A stretch of DNA of 32,904 nt from Loigolactobacillus rennini DSM 20253 (GTDB lineage Bacteria > Bacillota > Bacilli > Lactobacillales > Lactobacillaceae), in contig NZ_AYYI01000001.1 of the NCBI RefSeq assembly GCF_001436505.1, forward strand, positions 1 to 32,904, given 5' to 3'. Position numbers and translations under genes: made by a program. Below the pieces are notes generated by a model that was not told the origin of the DNA, did not search any database, and saw nothing but the letters and a program-made list of their open reading frames with translations. This document shows positions 1 through 8,610 of this stretch, piece by piece. Position 1 is the stretch's first letter, and each line of letters begins with the position of its first letter.

Positions 1-189
1 TTTGCGTAATCTGCGTTACTAAATTTGTTCAAGTTATTTCTTGCAATCTGCCATAAATTAAATACTTTCTAAATGAAAAGATGGAGAGCTGAGTTCTTAT
101 TGTGTATAACAAACATTTGTCTAATATAAAAAGAGTTACATGATTTTAAACATTCTTTGTATCACTAATTATTGAAACATTCGTTGATC

Positions 190-217
190 TTGAAGGCGGT
201 AAGACATAAGTTATAGA
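190..217 (+). promoter_or_regulatory. candidate promoter of the exopolysaccharide operon
   Basis: TTGAAG (190-195) and TATAGA (212-217) are separated by 16 nt and lie about 110 nt upstream of the first gene. The rest of positions 1-325 is AT-rich and shows no gene. The -35 and -10 are only moderate matches, so this is a weak call. Confidence 0.3.
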
Positions 218-325
218 ATGATTTTTGTGAATTTGGATAACTAATCATAAACATTATTTTATTGTTGTGGTTTTACTTACTATGACATTACTAAGCAGAT
301 AATGCTATTGATATCGGAGGATCAC

Positions 326-1435
326 ATGAGAGGAAAAGTGGGGCGAGTCGTTGCTGTACTACTGTTAATTACAGTCATTATTGGTGGTGGAGCAGCGGCA
401 GTTTTTTATCAAAAAGATAGTTTAGCACACCTTTATTTGCAAAAAATTAGTGGCAAAAAAACTGGAGTACAAGAAGTAACAACATCAACAACGAAAAAGA
501 CGGTTCAAATTAATCGAAAAGCTGTTTCTCAACAATTAAAAAAAGATCAATTTGTTGGGAATGTGGCGATTTTAAAAAATGGTAAGCTCATTTATCAACA
601 ACCCTATGGGAAAGATCCGGATAAAAATGAGAAAACAAAAACAACTAAATATCAATTAGGCGATTTACAAAATGCATTAACAGCAGCGGCAATTATGAAA
701 CTGGCGGCTAAGGGGCGGCTATCTCTGGACACGCCAGTTAGTCACTATTATGAATTAAACGGTGCAACCAGTGAAATGACCGTAGGAGACCTGATGAATA
801 TGACCTCTGGGCTAACCTTAGATGTCACGCCTAGTACTGAATTGAGTACTGATGTGATTCCTTGGAATTTAGCAAATGCCGTCGGGCAAGGACAGGGAGC
901 GTATAGTTTTCAAACAGTAAATTATGCCTTATTGTCCGGCATCGTGGCTCAGGCAGCAGGTATTTCCTATCAGAAATATTTGGATAAAATACTTTTACAG
1001 CCAGCTGGTACGAAACAGACCGGTTTTGTGAAGAGTGCGGCGGCACAAAGTAAACTAGTACCAGCTTATAGTGCTGATAATGCCAGTAAAATCACGCAAG
1101 ATACGCTGTTTCAAACGATGAATGAGCGACTTGGAACGGGTCAACTCTATACAACTGCTGGCGATTTAGCGCGCTTAACAAACTACATGTCTAGTTCTGA
1201 TTTTCTCAGCAAAAAGCAACGAACATCTGGATTGTTTGAAGAAAATGGTGATTATACTGGCCGTTTAGCGCGCGCTGGTGGACAACTAACTGGTGAAGCA
1301 CGTTTCAGTGGCTATGCAAGTGCGCTAGCTTTTAGTTCAAACGGTCAAACTGGTGTCGTATTAATGAGTAACTATCAAGTTCAAGGTGATTTGTCCAAAA
1401 CAGCGCAAGCACTTTTAGAACAAATCAACGACTGA
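326..1435 (+). CDS. beta-lactamase/PBP-like serine hydrolase homologue, membrane-anchored, catalytic motifs lost
   Basis: A protein of 369 aa with an N-terminal membrane anchor or signal segment (about residues 7-27) followed by a beta-lactamase-related (class C/EstB/FmtA-like) fold. Family landmarks are clear: a LAAKGRLSLDTPVSHYY stretch and the MTVGDLMNMTSGL stretch, which matches the family's iTirdLLtHtSGl. However, the position of the catalytic SxxK is DLQN, the YxN position reads FQT, and no HxG/KTG triad is visible near the C-terminus. I infer a non-catalytic, probably peptidoglycan- or polysaccharide-associated protein. The start at 326 is chosen over an in-frame ATG at 302 because CGGAGG (315-320) lies 5 nt upstream. 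It is the first gene of the exopolysaccharide cluster, 62 nt before wzd, and uses AT-rich codons like the next genes. Confidence 0.75.
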   Translation: MRGKVGRVVAVLLLITVIIGGGAAAVFYQKDSLAHLYLQKISGKKTGVQEVTTSTTKKTVQINRKAVSQQLKKDQFVGNVAILKNGKLIYQQPYGKDPDKNEKTKTTKYQLGDLQNALTAAAIMKLAAKGRLSLDTPVSHYYELNGATSEMTVGDLMNMTSGLTLDVTPSTELSTDVIPWNLANAVGQGQGAYSFQTVNYALLSGIVAQAAGISYQKYLDKILLQPAGTKQTGFVKSAAAQSKLVPAYSADNASKITQDTLFQTMNERLGTGQLYTTAGDLARLTNYMSSSDFLSKKQRTSGLFEENGDYTGRLARAGGQLTGEARFSGYASALAFSSNGQTGVVLMSNYQVQGDLSKTAQALLEQIND

Positions 1436-1497
1436 CTAAGTGCTTGTATGAACGCATTGAAGCAACAAGCTAGGTTTAGTGTAGGAGGAGCTATTTG

Positions 1498-2298
1498 ATG
1501 AATGAAGTAAGCCAGGAAAAAGCAACGTTAACCATTGATGATATTTTATTAACGTTGCGTAAACATTTAAAAATTATTATTGGGTCGACTTTAATCGTGA
1601 CATTAGTTGCGTTTATTGTCACTTTTTTTGTGATGACACCTAAGTATGAAGCTACGACACAGATTTTAGTTAATCGCAAATTAGATTCGCAAGATCAAGG
1701 CGCACAACAGTTGCAACAAGTTCAAGCTGATGTGCAGATGATTAATACTTATAAAGATATAATCACTAGTCCGACAGTATTACAGGATGTTAGTCAGAAA
1801 ATTGGTAATGGACAAACGATGGATAAATTACAAAATGAGATGTCAATCAGTAATGAACAAAATTCTCAGGTCTTCTCGGTTACCGTAAAAACTGAAGATC
1901 CAAAGCAAGCGGCTAAAATTGCTAATACAACAGCCAATACATTCCGAAATAAAATTAAATCTATTATGAGCGTGAATAATGTATCAATTGTTTCCCGAGC
2001 TACCGTTAATAATACACCGGTATCGCCTAAATTGTTATTGAATGTCGCTATTGGGTTTGTACTGGGCTTGTTAATGGGAATTGGCCTGGCTTTCTTAAAT
2101 GAAACGATGGATAAAACAGTTAAAGATGAAAGCTTTCTTTCTGAGGCTGGTTTGACCAGTTTAGGCATTGTGTCTGAAATGGCAGATAGTGATATTAAAA
2201 AGCGGGCCTTTAATGGTCAGCACCATCATAATCAACGCGCTCGGGTACCTAAATCAGCAGACACCCATAGTACAAAATTACGTCGGAGGGTGAACTAA
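1498..2298 (+). CDS. wzd: Wzd/CpsC-type chain-length regulator, tyrosine kinase modulator
   Basis: A polysaccharide co-polymerase of the Wzz family, 266 aa. It has two membrane segments, at about residues 24-48 (ending FFVMTPKYEA, the usual Wzz junction) and 180-200 (LLLNVAIGFVLGLLMGIGLA), with an extracytoplasmic coiled region between them. The proline motif before TM2 (NNTPVSPK) is present. In Firmicutes this protein activates the separate cytoplasmic kinase encoded by the next gene, and together they set chain length and export. The tail is histidine-rich and basic (QHHHNQRARVPK). AGGAGG at 1483-1488 gives 9-nt spacing to ATG 1498; a TTG immediately before (1495) is an alternative. The stop is 1 nt before wze, so translation is probably coupled. 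Confidence 0.9.
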   Translation: MNEVSQEKATLTIDDILLTLRKHLKIIIGSTLIVTLVAFIVTFFVMTPKYEATTQILVNRKLDSQDQGAQQLQQVQADVQMINTYKDIITSPTVLQDVSQKIGNGQTMDKLQNEMSISNEQNSQVFSVTVKTEDPKQAAKIANTTANTFRNKIKSIMSVNNVSIVSRATVNNTPVSPKLLLNVAIGFVLGLLMGIGLAFLNETMDKTVKDESFLSEAGLTSLGIVSEMADSDIKKRAFNGQHHHNQRARVPKSADTHSTKLRRRVN

Positions 2299-2299
2299 A

Positions 2300-3055
2300 A
2301 TGAGTCTTTTTAGAAAAAAGAAAAAATTAGATTCGCATAGTATGAAGCATGGTGTCGGTTTAATAACTGTCACTAAACCTAATTCGACTATTGCTGAACA
2401 GTTTCGTACTATCCGTACTAATATTCAATTTTCTTCTGCTGATCGGCAGTTGAAAACAATTATTTTTACTTCAGCGAATCCCTCAGAAGGTAAGTCGACA
2501 GTTAGTTCAAATGTTGCTGTTACTTGGGCTGACCAAGGAAGTAAAGTTCTCTTTATTGATGCTGATCTTCGCCGTTCTACAGCTCACCGAACATTCCGAG
2601 TTTCTAATACTCATGGTCTGACTACGATTTTAACGGCTAAACAAGCTGATTTGAATGAAAGTATTAAAAAAACTGAAGTTAACAATCTATATGTTTTACC
2701 TAGCGGGCCTGTACCACCTAACCCATCTGAATTGCTAAATTCTTCTAAAATGGATCAATTATTAAAAGCTTTAGTTGACCAATTTGACATGATCATTTTA
2801 GATGCACCACCAGTTAATACAGCTACCGATGCACAAGTTTTAGCTAGTCGAGTAGATGGTGTTATTTTAGTAGTTCCGCAAGGTGTTGCCTTAAAAGGCG
2901 CTGTTTTACGAGCAAGAGATTTATTAGAAAAAGTTCATGCTAATGTGTTAGGTACAATTTTAAATCGGGCAGTAGACACAGATAGCGGTGGTTATTATGG
3001 CGGCTACTACGGTGGCTATTATGGTGGTTATTACGGAACGGATGATAAGAAATGA
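2300..3055 (+). CDS. wze: Wze/CpsD-type BY-kinase, exopolysaccharide tyrosine autokinase
   Basis: A cytoplasmic bacterial tyrosine kinase of 251 aa. Walker A (SANPSEGKSTVSSNVA, about residues 55-70), Walker A' (VLFIDADLRR) and Walker B (MIILDAPP) are all present in family order. The C-terminus is a tyrosine cluster made of four GGYY units (positions 2987-3034), the autophosphorylation tail. It works with Wzd and is dephosphorylated by Wzb; the phosphorylation cycle controls Wzy-dependent polymerisation. The start lies 1 nt after the wzd stop, with a GGAGG in the wzd 3' end. The gene overlaps wzb by 4 nt (ATGA). Length is close to the usual 225-250 aa. Confidence 0.93.
   Translation: MSLFRKKKKLDSHSMKHGVGLITVTKPNSTIAEQFRTIRTNIQFSSADRQLKTIIFTSANPSEGKSTVSSNVAVTWADQGSKVLFIDADLRRSTAHRTFRVSNTHGLTTILTAKQADLNESIKKTEVNNLYVLPSGPVPPNPSELLNSSKMDQLLKALVDQFDMIILDAPPVNTATDAQVLASRVDGVILVVPQGVALKGAVLRARDLLEKVHANVLGTILNRAVDTDSGGYYGGYYGGYYGGYYGTDDKK
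2987..3034 (+). repeat. four in-frame 12-nt repeats encoding GGYY
   Basis: Four consecutive 12-nt units each encode Gly-Gly-Tyr-Tyr at the kinase C-terminus. The units differ at third codon positions (tat/tac, ggt/ggc), which argues for selection on the peptide rather than very recent slippage. Confidence 0.9.
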
Positions 3056-3822
3056 TTGATTTACACTGTCACATACTACCCGGTTGCGATGACGGCGCTA
3101 AAACCATGACCGATGCCTTAGCCATGGCGCAAGTTGCCGTGGAAAATGGCATCACCCACATTTTGGTGACGCCCCACCACATGGACGGCCAGTACACTAA
3201 CCATAAAGCAGACGTGATTCAAAAAACGGCGCTGTTTCAAAAAGCGCTGGACGATGCCAAGATTCAGCTAACCGTTTTTCCAGGTCAAGAAGCCCACATT
3301 ACCGGGGAGCTGTTGGACGCCATTAAAGCAGATGACGTGCTGTTTGCCGATGAAACCAACCGCTATTTAATGTTGGAACTGCCTCACAGTGAAGTGCCGG
3401 AATACACCGAACAAATGATTTTTGAACTGCAAGCAGCCGGGATTACCCCGGTGATCGTCCATCCAGAGCGGAATCACGGGATTCAGCGGCACCACGATTT
3501 ACTGTATGACTTTGTGGCCAGCGGCTGTTTAACTCAGCTAACCGCCAGCAGTTATTTAGGTGTTTTCGGTAAAGAAGTGGCCAATTTTACCCAGCGGATT
3601 CTTGACGCAGGGCTGGGTACGATTTTTGCTTCCGACGCCCACAACTTGCGCGGCCGGAATTTCCGGATGGAAAAGGCGTTTGCCAAGTTGAAAAAGCGTA
3701 ACGGCGCCGAGATGGTGACTTGGATGCAGGGTAATGCCAAAAACATCATCAATGGGGATGATGTGGCGGTCACCGATTTTCACCATGTGAAGGAAAAGAA
3801 GAAGTTTTGGTTGTTTGGGTAA
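3052..3822 (+). CDS. wzb: Wzb/CpsB-type PHP-family protein-tyrosine phosphatase
   Basis: A metal-dependent phosphoprotein phosphatase of the PHP (polymerase and histidinol phosphatase) family, 256 aa, the usual length. Visible metal-ligand motifs are the N-terminal DLHCHILPGCDDGA, VTPHHMDG, GQEAHI, VIVHPERN and FASDAHN. It removes phosphate from the Wze tyrosine tail. It overlaps wze by 4 nt, so the three regulatory genes are translationally coupled. Base composition changes sharply here: the gene is visibly GC-richer (many GCC, GGC, GTG codons) than wzd/wze upstream and the genes downstream, resembling the chromosomal backbone of region 4. That suggests a conserved gene with exchanged neighbours. 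Confidence 0.93.
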   Translation: MIDLHCHILPGCDDGAKTMTDALAMAQVAVENGITHILVTPHHMDGQYTNHKADVIQKTALFQKALDDAKIQLTVFPGQEAHITGELLDAIKADDVLFADETNRYLMLELPHSEVPEYTEQMIFELQAAGITPVIVHPERNHGIQRHHDLLYDFVASGCLTQLTASSYLGVFGKEVANFTQRILDAGLGTIFASDAHNLRGRNFRMEKAFAKLKKRNGAEMVTWMQGNAKNIINGDDVAVTDFHHVKEKKKFWLFG

Positions 3823-4064
3823 GAGTTATTTAGCATTCATTTCTACATGCGTTGTAACGTGTTTTAGTGTTATTGAAGCCTATATAACAAACTTATACAA
3901 TGATTATTGTTAATTTGTTAAATGTTGTAGTTTGTTTATTTAGCGGGGGTAAAACATTGTTTCTGTTTGTTGTTGAACATTGTTGTGAGTTAATGTTAAT
4001 TGCTTGCCAATGACAACTTTAAGGTGAAAATTGAACCGTAATGCAAGTTTTGGGAGGTTATCGT

Positions 4065-5000
4065 TTGAGTAAGGTGTTAGTGACTGGCGGAGCTGGCTTT
4101 ATTGGTTCTAACTTAGTCGATCAATTAGTTGAAGATGGGGATCAGATCGTTGTTGTTGATGATTTGTCCATGGGATTAAAGGAAAATTTACCTGACTCAC
4201 CACAAGTGACGTTTTATCAACACAGCATTACCGATCATGGTTTTATGCGGCAATTATTAATTGATGCGCGTTTTGATTACATCTATTTACTAGCTGCGGT
4301 TGCCAGTGTGGCAGATTCAGTCGCGCGGCCTTACCAAACGCATCAAATTAACCAAGAAGCTAATATTTACATATTAGAAGTGTTACGAAAACAACAGTTG
4401 CCAGTGAAAAAAGTCTTATTTGCTTCATCGGCAGCGGTTTATGGCAATAATCCAGAATTACCTAAGCGAGAAGATTCAACAATTGATCCACTAACACCTT
4501 ATGCAATTGACAAATTTGCCACAGAGCGGTTTGTGATTGACTACGGGCGCTTGTATAATCTGCCCACAGTTGCGGTCCGGTTCTTCAATGTCTACGGGCC
4601 TAAACAAAATCCAAAATCACCTTACTCTGGCGTTTTATCATTGATTACACAAGCTGCACGGCACCACAGCAGCTTTACGATTTTTGGCGATGGCAGTCAG
4701 ACACGGGATTTTGTTTACATTCAAGATGTTATCCAGGCGTTACGGTTGTTGACCAAAAATAATCCAGTTATTCATCAAGTTTTTAATGTAGGAACGGGGA
4801 AACACATTAGCTTAAACCACGTTATTAAAGTGTATGAACAATTAATTGACTATCAGTTTAAACTGATTTCTAAGCCAGAACGAACAGGGGACATTAAACA
4901 TTCATATGCCAACATTAGCCGCTTGTTGAGTTTGGGGTATAAACCACGGTACACAATTGAAAGTGGCTTAAAATTATATTGGGAATCAATAAAGGAGTGA
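4065..5000 (+). CDS. NAD-dependent sugar epimerase/dehydratase (UDP-glucose or UDP-GlcNAc 4-epimerase-like)
   Basis: An extended short-chain dehydrogenase of 311 aa. It shows the Rossmann motif VTGGAGFIGSNLV at the N-terminus, DDLS after beta-2, SSAAVYG, and the catalytic YAIDK (YxxxK). The order fits GalE/WbpP-type 4-epimerases that supply UDP-Gal or UDP-GalNAc for repeat-unit assembly; the exact sugar cannot be read from the sequence. The start is set at TTG 4065 because GGGAGG (4052-4057) is 7 nt upstream and it puts the Rossmann strand at the very N-terminus; an in-frame ATG at 4041 lacks a good ribosome site. A 242-nt AT-rich gap precedes it, and the priming transferase follows 9 nt later. 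Confidence 0.85.
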   Translation: MSKVLVTGGAGFIGSNLVDQLVEDGDQIVVVDDLSMGLKENLPDSPQVTFYQHSITDHGFMRQLLIDARFDYIYLLAAVASVADSVARPYQTHQINQEANIYILEVLRKQQLPVKKVLFASSAAVYGNNPELPKREDSTIDPLTPYAIDKFATERFVIDYGRLYNLPTVAVRFFNVYGPKQNPKSPYSGVLSLITQAARHHSSFTIFGDGSQTRDFVYIQDVIQALRLLTKNNPVIHQVFNVGTGKHISLNHVIKVYEQLIDYQFKLISKPERTGDIKHSYANISRLLSLGYKPRYTIESGLKLYWESIKE

Positions 5001-5009
5001 CGAAAGTTT

Positions 5010-5672
5010 ATGATGGAAAATTCAGAGAATAATGGGGCACGGGATTTTGCGGAAAGTGACTTTGTAACTAAATTGGATCAACCGTTACACCATGTTTATC
5101 TACCTTTTAAACGACTGTTTGACTTGCTCTTTGCGACGCTGTTGATGATACCAAGTGCTATTTTGATATTAATTTTCATGGTGCTAGTTAAGCTTGAGAC
5201 ACCGGGCAAATGTTTTTACAGTCAAGAACGTGTCGGTTTAATGGGAAAACGGATTACGATCACCAAGTTGCGGTCAATGTATAGCGGGATTGAAAAGAAA
5301 TCTGGTGCCATGTGGGCGCAGAAAAATGACGCTCGGATAACAAAAGTCGGTCACTTTATGCGTAAAACGCGGATTGATGAACTGCCACAATTATGGTCAG
5401 TCATTAAAGGCGATATGAGTTTAATTGGTCCACGTCCAGAACGGCCACGTTTCACACAACAATTTAGTGAAGAGGTGCCTGGTTTTGAGCAACGTTTGTT
5501 GGTTAAGCCAGGTTTAAGTGGCTATGCGCAGGTGCACGGTGGCTACGAAGATAACCCGGCCGAAAAACTTGCAAATGATATGTACTACATAAAACATTTC
5601 GGTATTTTAACTGATCTCGCAATTTTCTTTGGCACATTGCGCGTGGTTGTCACCGGAGATGGAGCTCGATAA
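5010..5672 (+). CDS. undecaprenyl-phosphate sugar phosphotransferase, priming glycosyltransferase
   Basis: A polyisoprenyl-phosphate hexose-1-phosphate transferase (bacterial sugar transferase family), 220 aa, catalysing the first membrane step: transfer of a sugar-1-phosphate to undecaprenyl phosphate. One membrane segment at about residues 37-60 follows the RLFDLLFA signature. The conserved catalytic region is complete: CFYSQERVGLMGKRI, TKLRSMY, RKTRIDELPQLWSV and DMSLIGPRPERP, then KPGLSGYAQVHG. It is the short form without the extra N-terminal membrane block of WcaJ/WbaP. AAGGAGTG (4992-4999) precedes two adjacent ATGs (5010, 5013). The stop overlaps the next ATG by one base. Confidence 0.93.
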   Translation: MMENSENNGARDFAESDFVTKLDQPLHHVYLPFKRLFDLLFATLLMIPSAILILIFMVLVKLETPGKCFYSQERVGLMGKRITITKLRSMYSGIEKKSGAMWAQKNDARITKVGHFMRKTRIDELPQLWSVIKGDMSLIGPRPERPRFTQQFSEEVPGFEQRLLVKPGLSGYAQVHGGYEDNPAEKLANDMYYIKHFGILTDLAIFFGTLRVVVTGDGAR

Positions 5673-6418
5673 TGGTGGAACAGCCTTTAGTTTCAGTGAT
5701 TATGCCGGTGTATAATTCGGAACAATTTGTTGGTAAGGCAATTCAAAGTGTCCAAAAACAAACTTATTCAAATTGGGAACTGGTTATTACTGATGATTGT
5801 TCAAAAGATAAAACAGTACCTTATATTAAGCAGTACATAAATAAGGATAAAAGAATTAAGCTATTTGAATTAAAGAATAATTCTGGCGCTGCAGTCGCTC
5901 GTAATACTTGTTTAGATCGTGCTACTGGGCGGTTTATTGCCTTTTTAGATTCAGATGATCTTTGGCACGCTGAAAAACTAGATAAACAGGTAAAGTTTAT
6001 GTTAGCGCATGACTTTGCTTTTACGTTTACAGGTTATGATTTCATTGGTCATACAAATAAGGTAATTTCGGTTCCTGAAAAAATTAATTTCCAAGGAATG
6101 CTTAAAAATACGATAATTGGTACGCTTACAGTCATGATCGATAAACGACAGACAGGCACATTTTATATGCCATTAGTGAAACGCGGCCAAGATTTACTGA
6201 CTTGGGCGTTACTTTTAAAAAAAATTCCTTACGCTTATGGCCTAAATGAATCGTTATCTAGTTATCGCGTTGTTAAGGGTTCATTATCTAATAATAAAAT
6301 AAAAGCAATAAAAAGAACTTGGCATAACTATTATTATGAACTACAACTAGGTTTTTTTAAGACTTTATATTATTTTGTTTTTTATGTTTTTAATGCATTA
6401 AAGAAGCACTATAGCTAA
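5672..6418 (+). CDS. family 2 glycosyltransferase
   Basis: A GT-A fold transferase of 248 aa. The N-terminal PLVSVIMPVYNSEQFV, the ITDDCS motif and the DxD-type FLDSDDLW (metal and nucleotide-sugar binding) identify GT2. It probably adds a sugar to the lipid-linked repeat unit after the priming enzyme. Its ATG overlaps the previous stop (TAATG), so the two are coupled. The C-terminus ends in an aromatic and basic stretch (YYFVFYVFNALKKHY) that could associate with the membrane. Donor and linkage cannot be inferred. Confidence 0.88.
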   Translation: MVEQPLVSVIMPVYNSEQFVGKAIQSVQKQTYSNWELVITDDCSKDKTVPYIKQYINKDKRIKLFELKNNSGAAVARNTCLDRATGRFIAFLDSDDLWHAEKLDKQVKFMLAHDFAFTFTGYDFIGHTNKVISVPEKINFQGMLKNTIIGTLTVMIDKRQTGTFYMPLVKRGQDLLTWALLLKKIPYAYGLNESLSSYRVVKGSLSNNKIKAIKRTWHNYYYELQLGFFKTLYYFVFYVFNALKKHYS

Positions 6419-6510
6419 TTTTTGAGGCTAATTATTTTTAACTATCAATATTATTACTACGGAACTACGAATAATACTGTATATTAACGTAGAAATGGAG
6501 AATTGATCTA

Positions 6511-7740
6511 ATGAATAGAAAAATCAAAATTGCTGTTGCTGGGACTGGTTATGTCGGGCTTTCGATTGCTACTTTACTTTCACAGCATCATGAGGTTATA
6601 GCCGTTGACGTTATCCCGGAAAAGGTTGATTTAATTAACCAGCATCGCTCACCTATTCAGGATGATTATATTGAAAAATATTTAGCAGAAAAACCACTAG
6701 ATTTAACAGCTACCTTAGATGCTAAGCAAGCTTATTCAAATGCAGATTTCGTTATTGTTGCAACGCCGAAAAATTATGATTCTGAAAAGAACTTTTTTGA
6801 CACTTCGGCTGTGGAATCAGTAATTAAGTTAGTAATGGATTGCAATCCTAATGCAATTATCGTGATTAAATCAACCATTCCAGTAGGATATACACAACGG
6901 ATCCGTAAAGAAACTGGTAATAAGAATATCATCTTTAGTCCAGAGTTTCTTCGGGAAAGCAAAGCCTTATATGATAATTTATATCCGTCGCGGATTATAG
7001 TCGGAACAAATTTAGAAGATAATAAGCTTACAGATAGTGCAAAACTTTTTGCAAATTTACTGCAAGAAGGTGCCTTAGAAAAGGATGTCAAAACATTAAT
7101 TATGAGCTTTACTGAAGCTGAAGCGGTTAAGCTTTTCTCTAACACTTACTTAGCTCTACGTGTTAGTTATTTTAATGAACTTGATACTTATGCGGAGGTA
7201 AAAGGATTAGACACAAAACAAATTATTAATGGTGTTTGCTTAGATCCACGGATCGGGACACATTATAATAATCCAAGCTTTGGTTATGGTGGCTATTGTT
7301 TACCAAAAGATACTAAACAGCTATTAGCAAACTATGCTGACGTTCCTGAAAATTTGATTAAGGCAATAGTTGAGTCGAATAAAACAAGAAAAGATTTCAT
7401 CGCTGAACGGGTGCTTAAAAAAGCGGGATATTCTAATAAAGCACAGTTAAGTAAGCAAATTACAATTGGGATTTATCGATTAACGATGAAATCAAAATCT
7501 GATAATTTCCGTGCTAGTTCAATACAGGGTGTTATGAAGCGGATTAAGGCAACGGGCGCAAAAATTATTATTTATGAACCTACTTTAAAGGATGGAGAAA
7601 CTTTCTTTTCAAATCAAGTGGTTAATAATTTGACAACCTTTAAAGAAAAATCACAAGCTATTATTGCTAATCGATATAGTGATAAATTAGATGATGTAAT
7701 TGATAAAGTTTATACTCGCGATATTTTTAAACGCGATTAA
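6511..7740 (+). CDS. ugd: UDP-glucose 6-dehydrogenase
   Basis: NAD-dependent oxidation of UDP-glucose to UDP-glucuronate (or a closely related UDP-sugar), 409 aa. The NAD-binding [33 protein letters not shown] and the catalytic cysteine motif [15 protein letters not shown] are intact. Length fits the family (about 390-450 aa). A 92-nt AT-rich spacer with no visible gene precedes it, and ATGGAG at about 6494-6499 serves as ribosome site. Its presence in the cluster predicts glucuronic acid, or a sugar derived from it, in the polymer. Confidence 0.92.
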   Translation: MNRKIKIAVAGTGYVGLSIATLLSQHHEVIAVDVIPEKVDLINQHRSPIQDDYIEKYLAEKPLDLTATLDAKQAYSNADFVIVATPKNYDSEKNFFDTSAVESVIKLVMDCNPNAIIVIKSTIPVGYTQRIRKETGNKNIIFSPEFLRESKALYDNLYPSRIIVGTNLEDNKLTDSAKLFANLLQEGALEKDVKTLIMSFTEAEAVKLFSNTYLALRVSYFNELDTYAEVKGLDTKQIINGVCLDPRIGTHYNNPSFGYGGYCLPKDTKQLLANYADVPENLIKAIVESNKTRKDFIAERVLKKAGYSNKAQLSKQITIGIYRLTMKSKSDNFRASSIQGVMKRIKATGAKIIIYEPTLKDGETFFSNQVVNNLTTFKEKSQAIIANRYSDKLDDVIDKVYTRDIFKRD

Positions 7741-7800
7741 TTTTTTCCTTGGTTAGATATATAGGTATTTTATGCTAGTTGTAAAAAGGAGCTGGCTCGT

Positions 7801-8601
7801 TTGAAAATAGGTCATCTGATCTCTGGCGTTAACATTACTGATCCACAATTACAATTGCAAAAAATGAATATTAAAAAGAATGCGATCTTAATCAATCAGG
7901 GATCTGAATATCTATACGAATATTTTAATAAAATAAATTGTAATTATTACGCTTTTAACGAGCGGGGAGTTGGATTAAGCAGAAATAACGCGCTTATGAG
8001 ATCAACGTTTGACATTTCAATTATGTCTGATGATGATATGGTTTATGTTGATGGCTATTTAAATAAAATAAAGGAAGCTTATTGTCGTTTTCCTAAAGCA
8101 GATGTTATTTTATTTAATGTTCGAATCCATGATAAAACAGGCGTTCATAATAAAGTAACTAAGACTGGTAAAGTTCATTTTTGGAATGCTCTGCGTTATG
8201 GTACAGCGACTCTTACTTTCCGAACTAGTATAATTAAAAAGAAAAATATTACTTTTTCATTGTTATTCGGTGGTGGAGCTAAATATGCGTCTGGTGAAGA
8301 CTCACTTTTTATCTGGGATTGCTTAAAGCGTGGTTTACATATCATAACAGTTAAAGAAACAATAGCTGATGTTTATAATAATGATTCTACTTGGTTTAAA
8401 GGCTATAACGAGCGGTATTTTAAAGATAAGGGCGCTTTATTTTATGCATTAAGTCCGTTATTTTATCGGCTATTTATTCTGCAGTTTCTGGTAAGAAAAA
8501 GAAATTTATATACCGCTCACTACAATAAAAATACCGTTGCTCAGCTTTTATTAAGTGGTGCCTTAGAGTTTAAAAACAAGCGTGATAATAAGAAGAAATG
8601 A
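7801..8601 (+). CDS. glycosyltransferase, GT-A fold (GT2-like)
   Basis: A 266-aa protein with GT-A features: a NERGVGLSRNNAL helix start and an ISIMSDDDMVY acidic motif corresponding to DxD. A GGGAKYASGEDSLFIWDCLKRG stretch, split here as GGGAKYASGED and SLFIWDCL, matches the acceptor-site ED motif of GT2 enzymes. Start is TTG 7801, with AAGGAG (7786-7791) 9 nt upstream; no in-frame ATG fits as well. It lies 60 nt after ugd and 9 nt before wzy. Very AT-rich. The sugar specificity is unknown. Confidence 0.8.
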   Translation: MKIGHLISGVNITDPQLQLQKMNIKKNAILINQGSEYLYEYFNKINCNYYAFNERGVGLSRNNALMRSTFDISIMSDDDMVYVDGYLNKIKEAYCRFPKADVILFNVRIHDKTGVHNKVTKTGKVHFWNALRYGTATLTFRTSIIKKKNITFSLLFGGGAKYASGEDSLFIWDCLKRGLHIITVKETIADVYNNDSTWFKGYNERYFKDKGALFYALSPLFYRLFILQFLVRKRNLYTAHYNKNTVAQLLLSGALEFKNKRDNKKK

Positions 8602-8610
8602 GGGAGATTA

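Noticed and set aside
194-204. GGCGGTAAGAC resembling the ops/JUMPstart element of RfaH-controlled clusters
   Set aside because: RfaH/ops control belongs to Gram-negative bacteria; the match is short and here coincides with a promoter spacer. LoaP-type control in Firmicutes uses a different RNA element.
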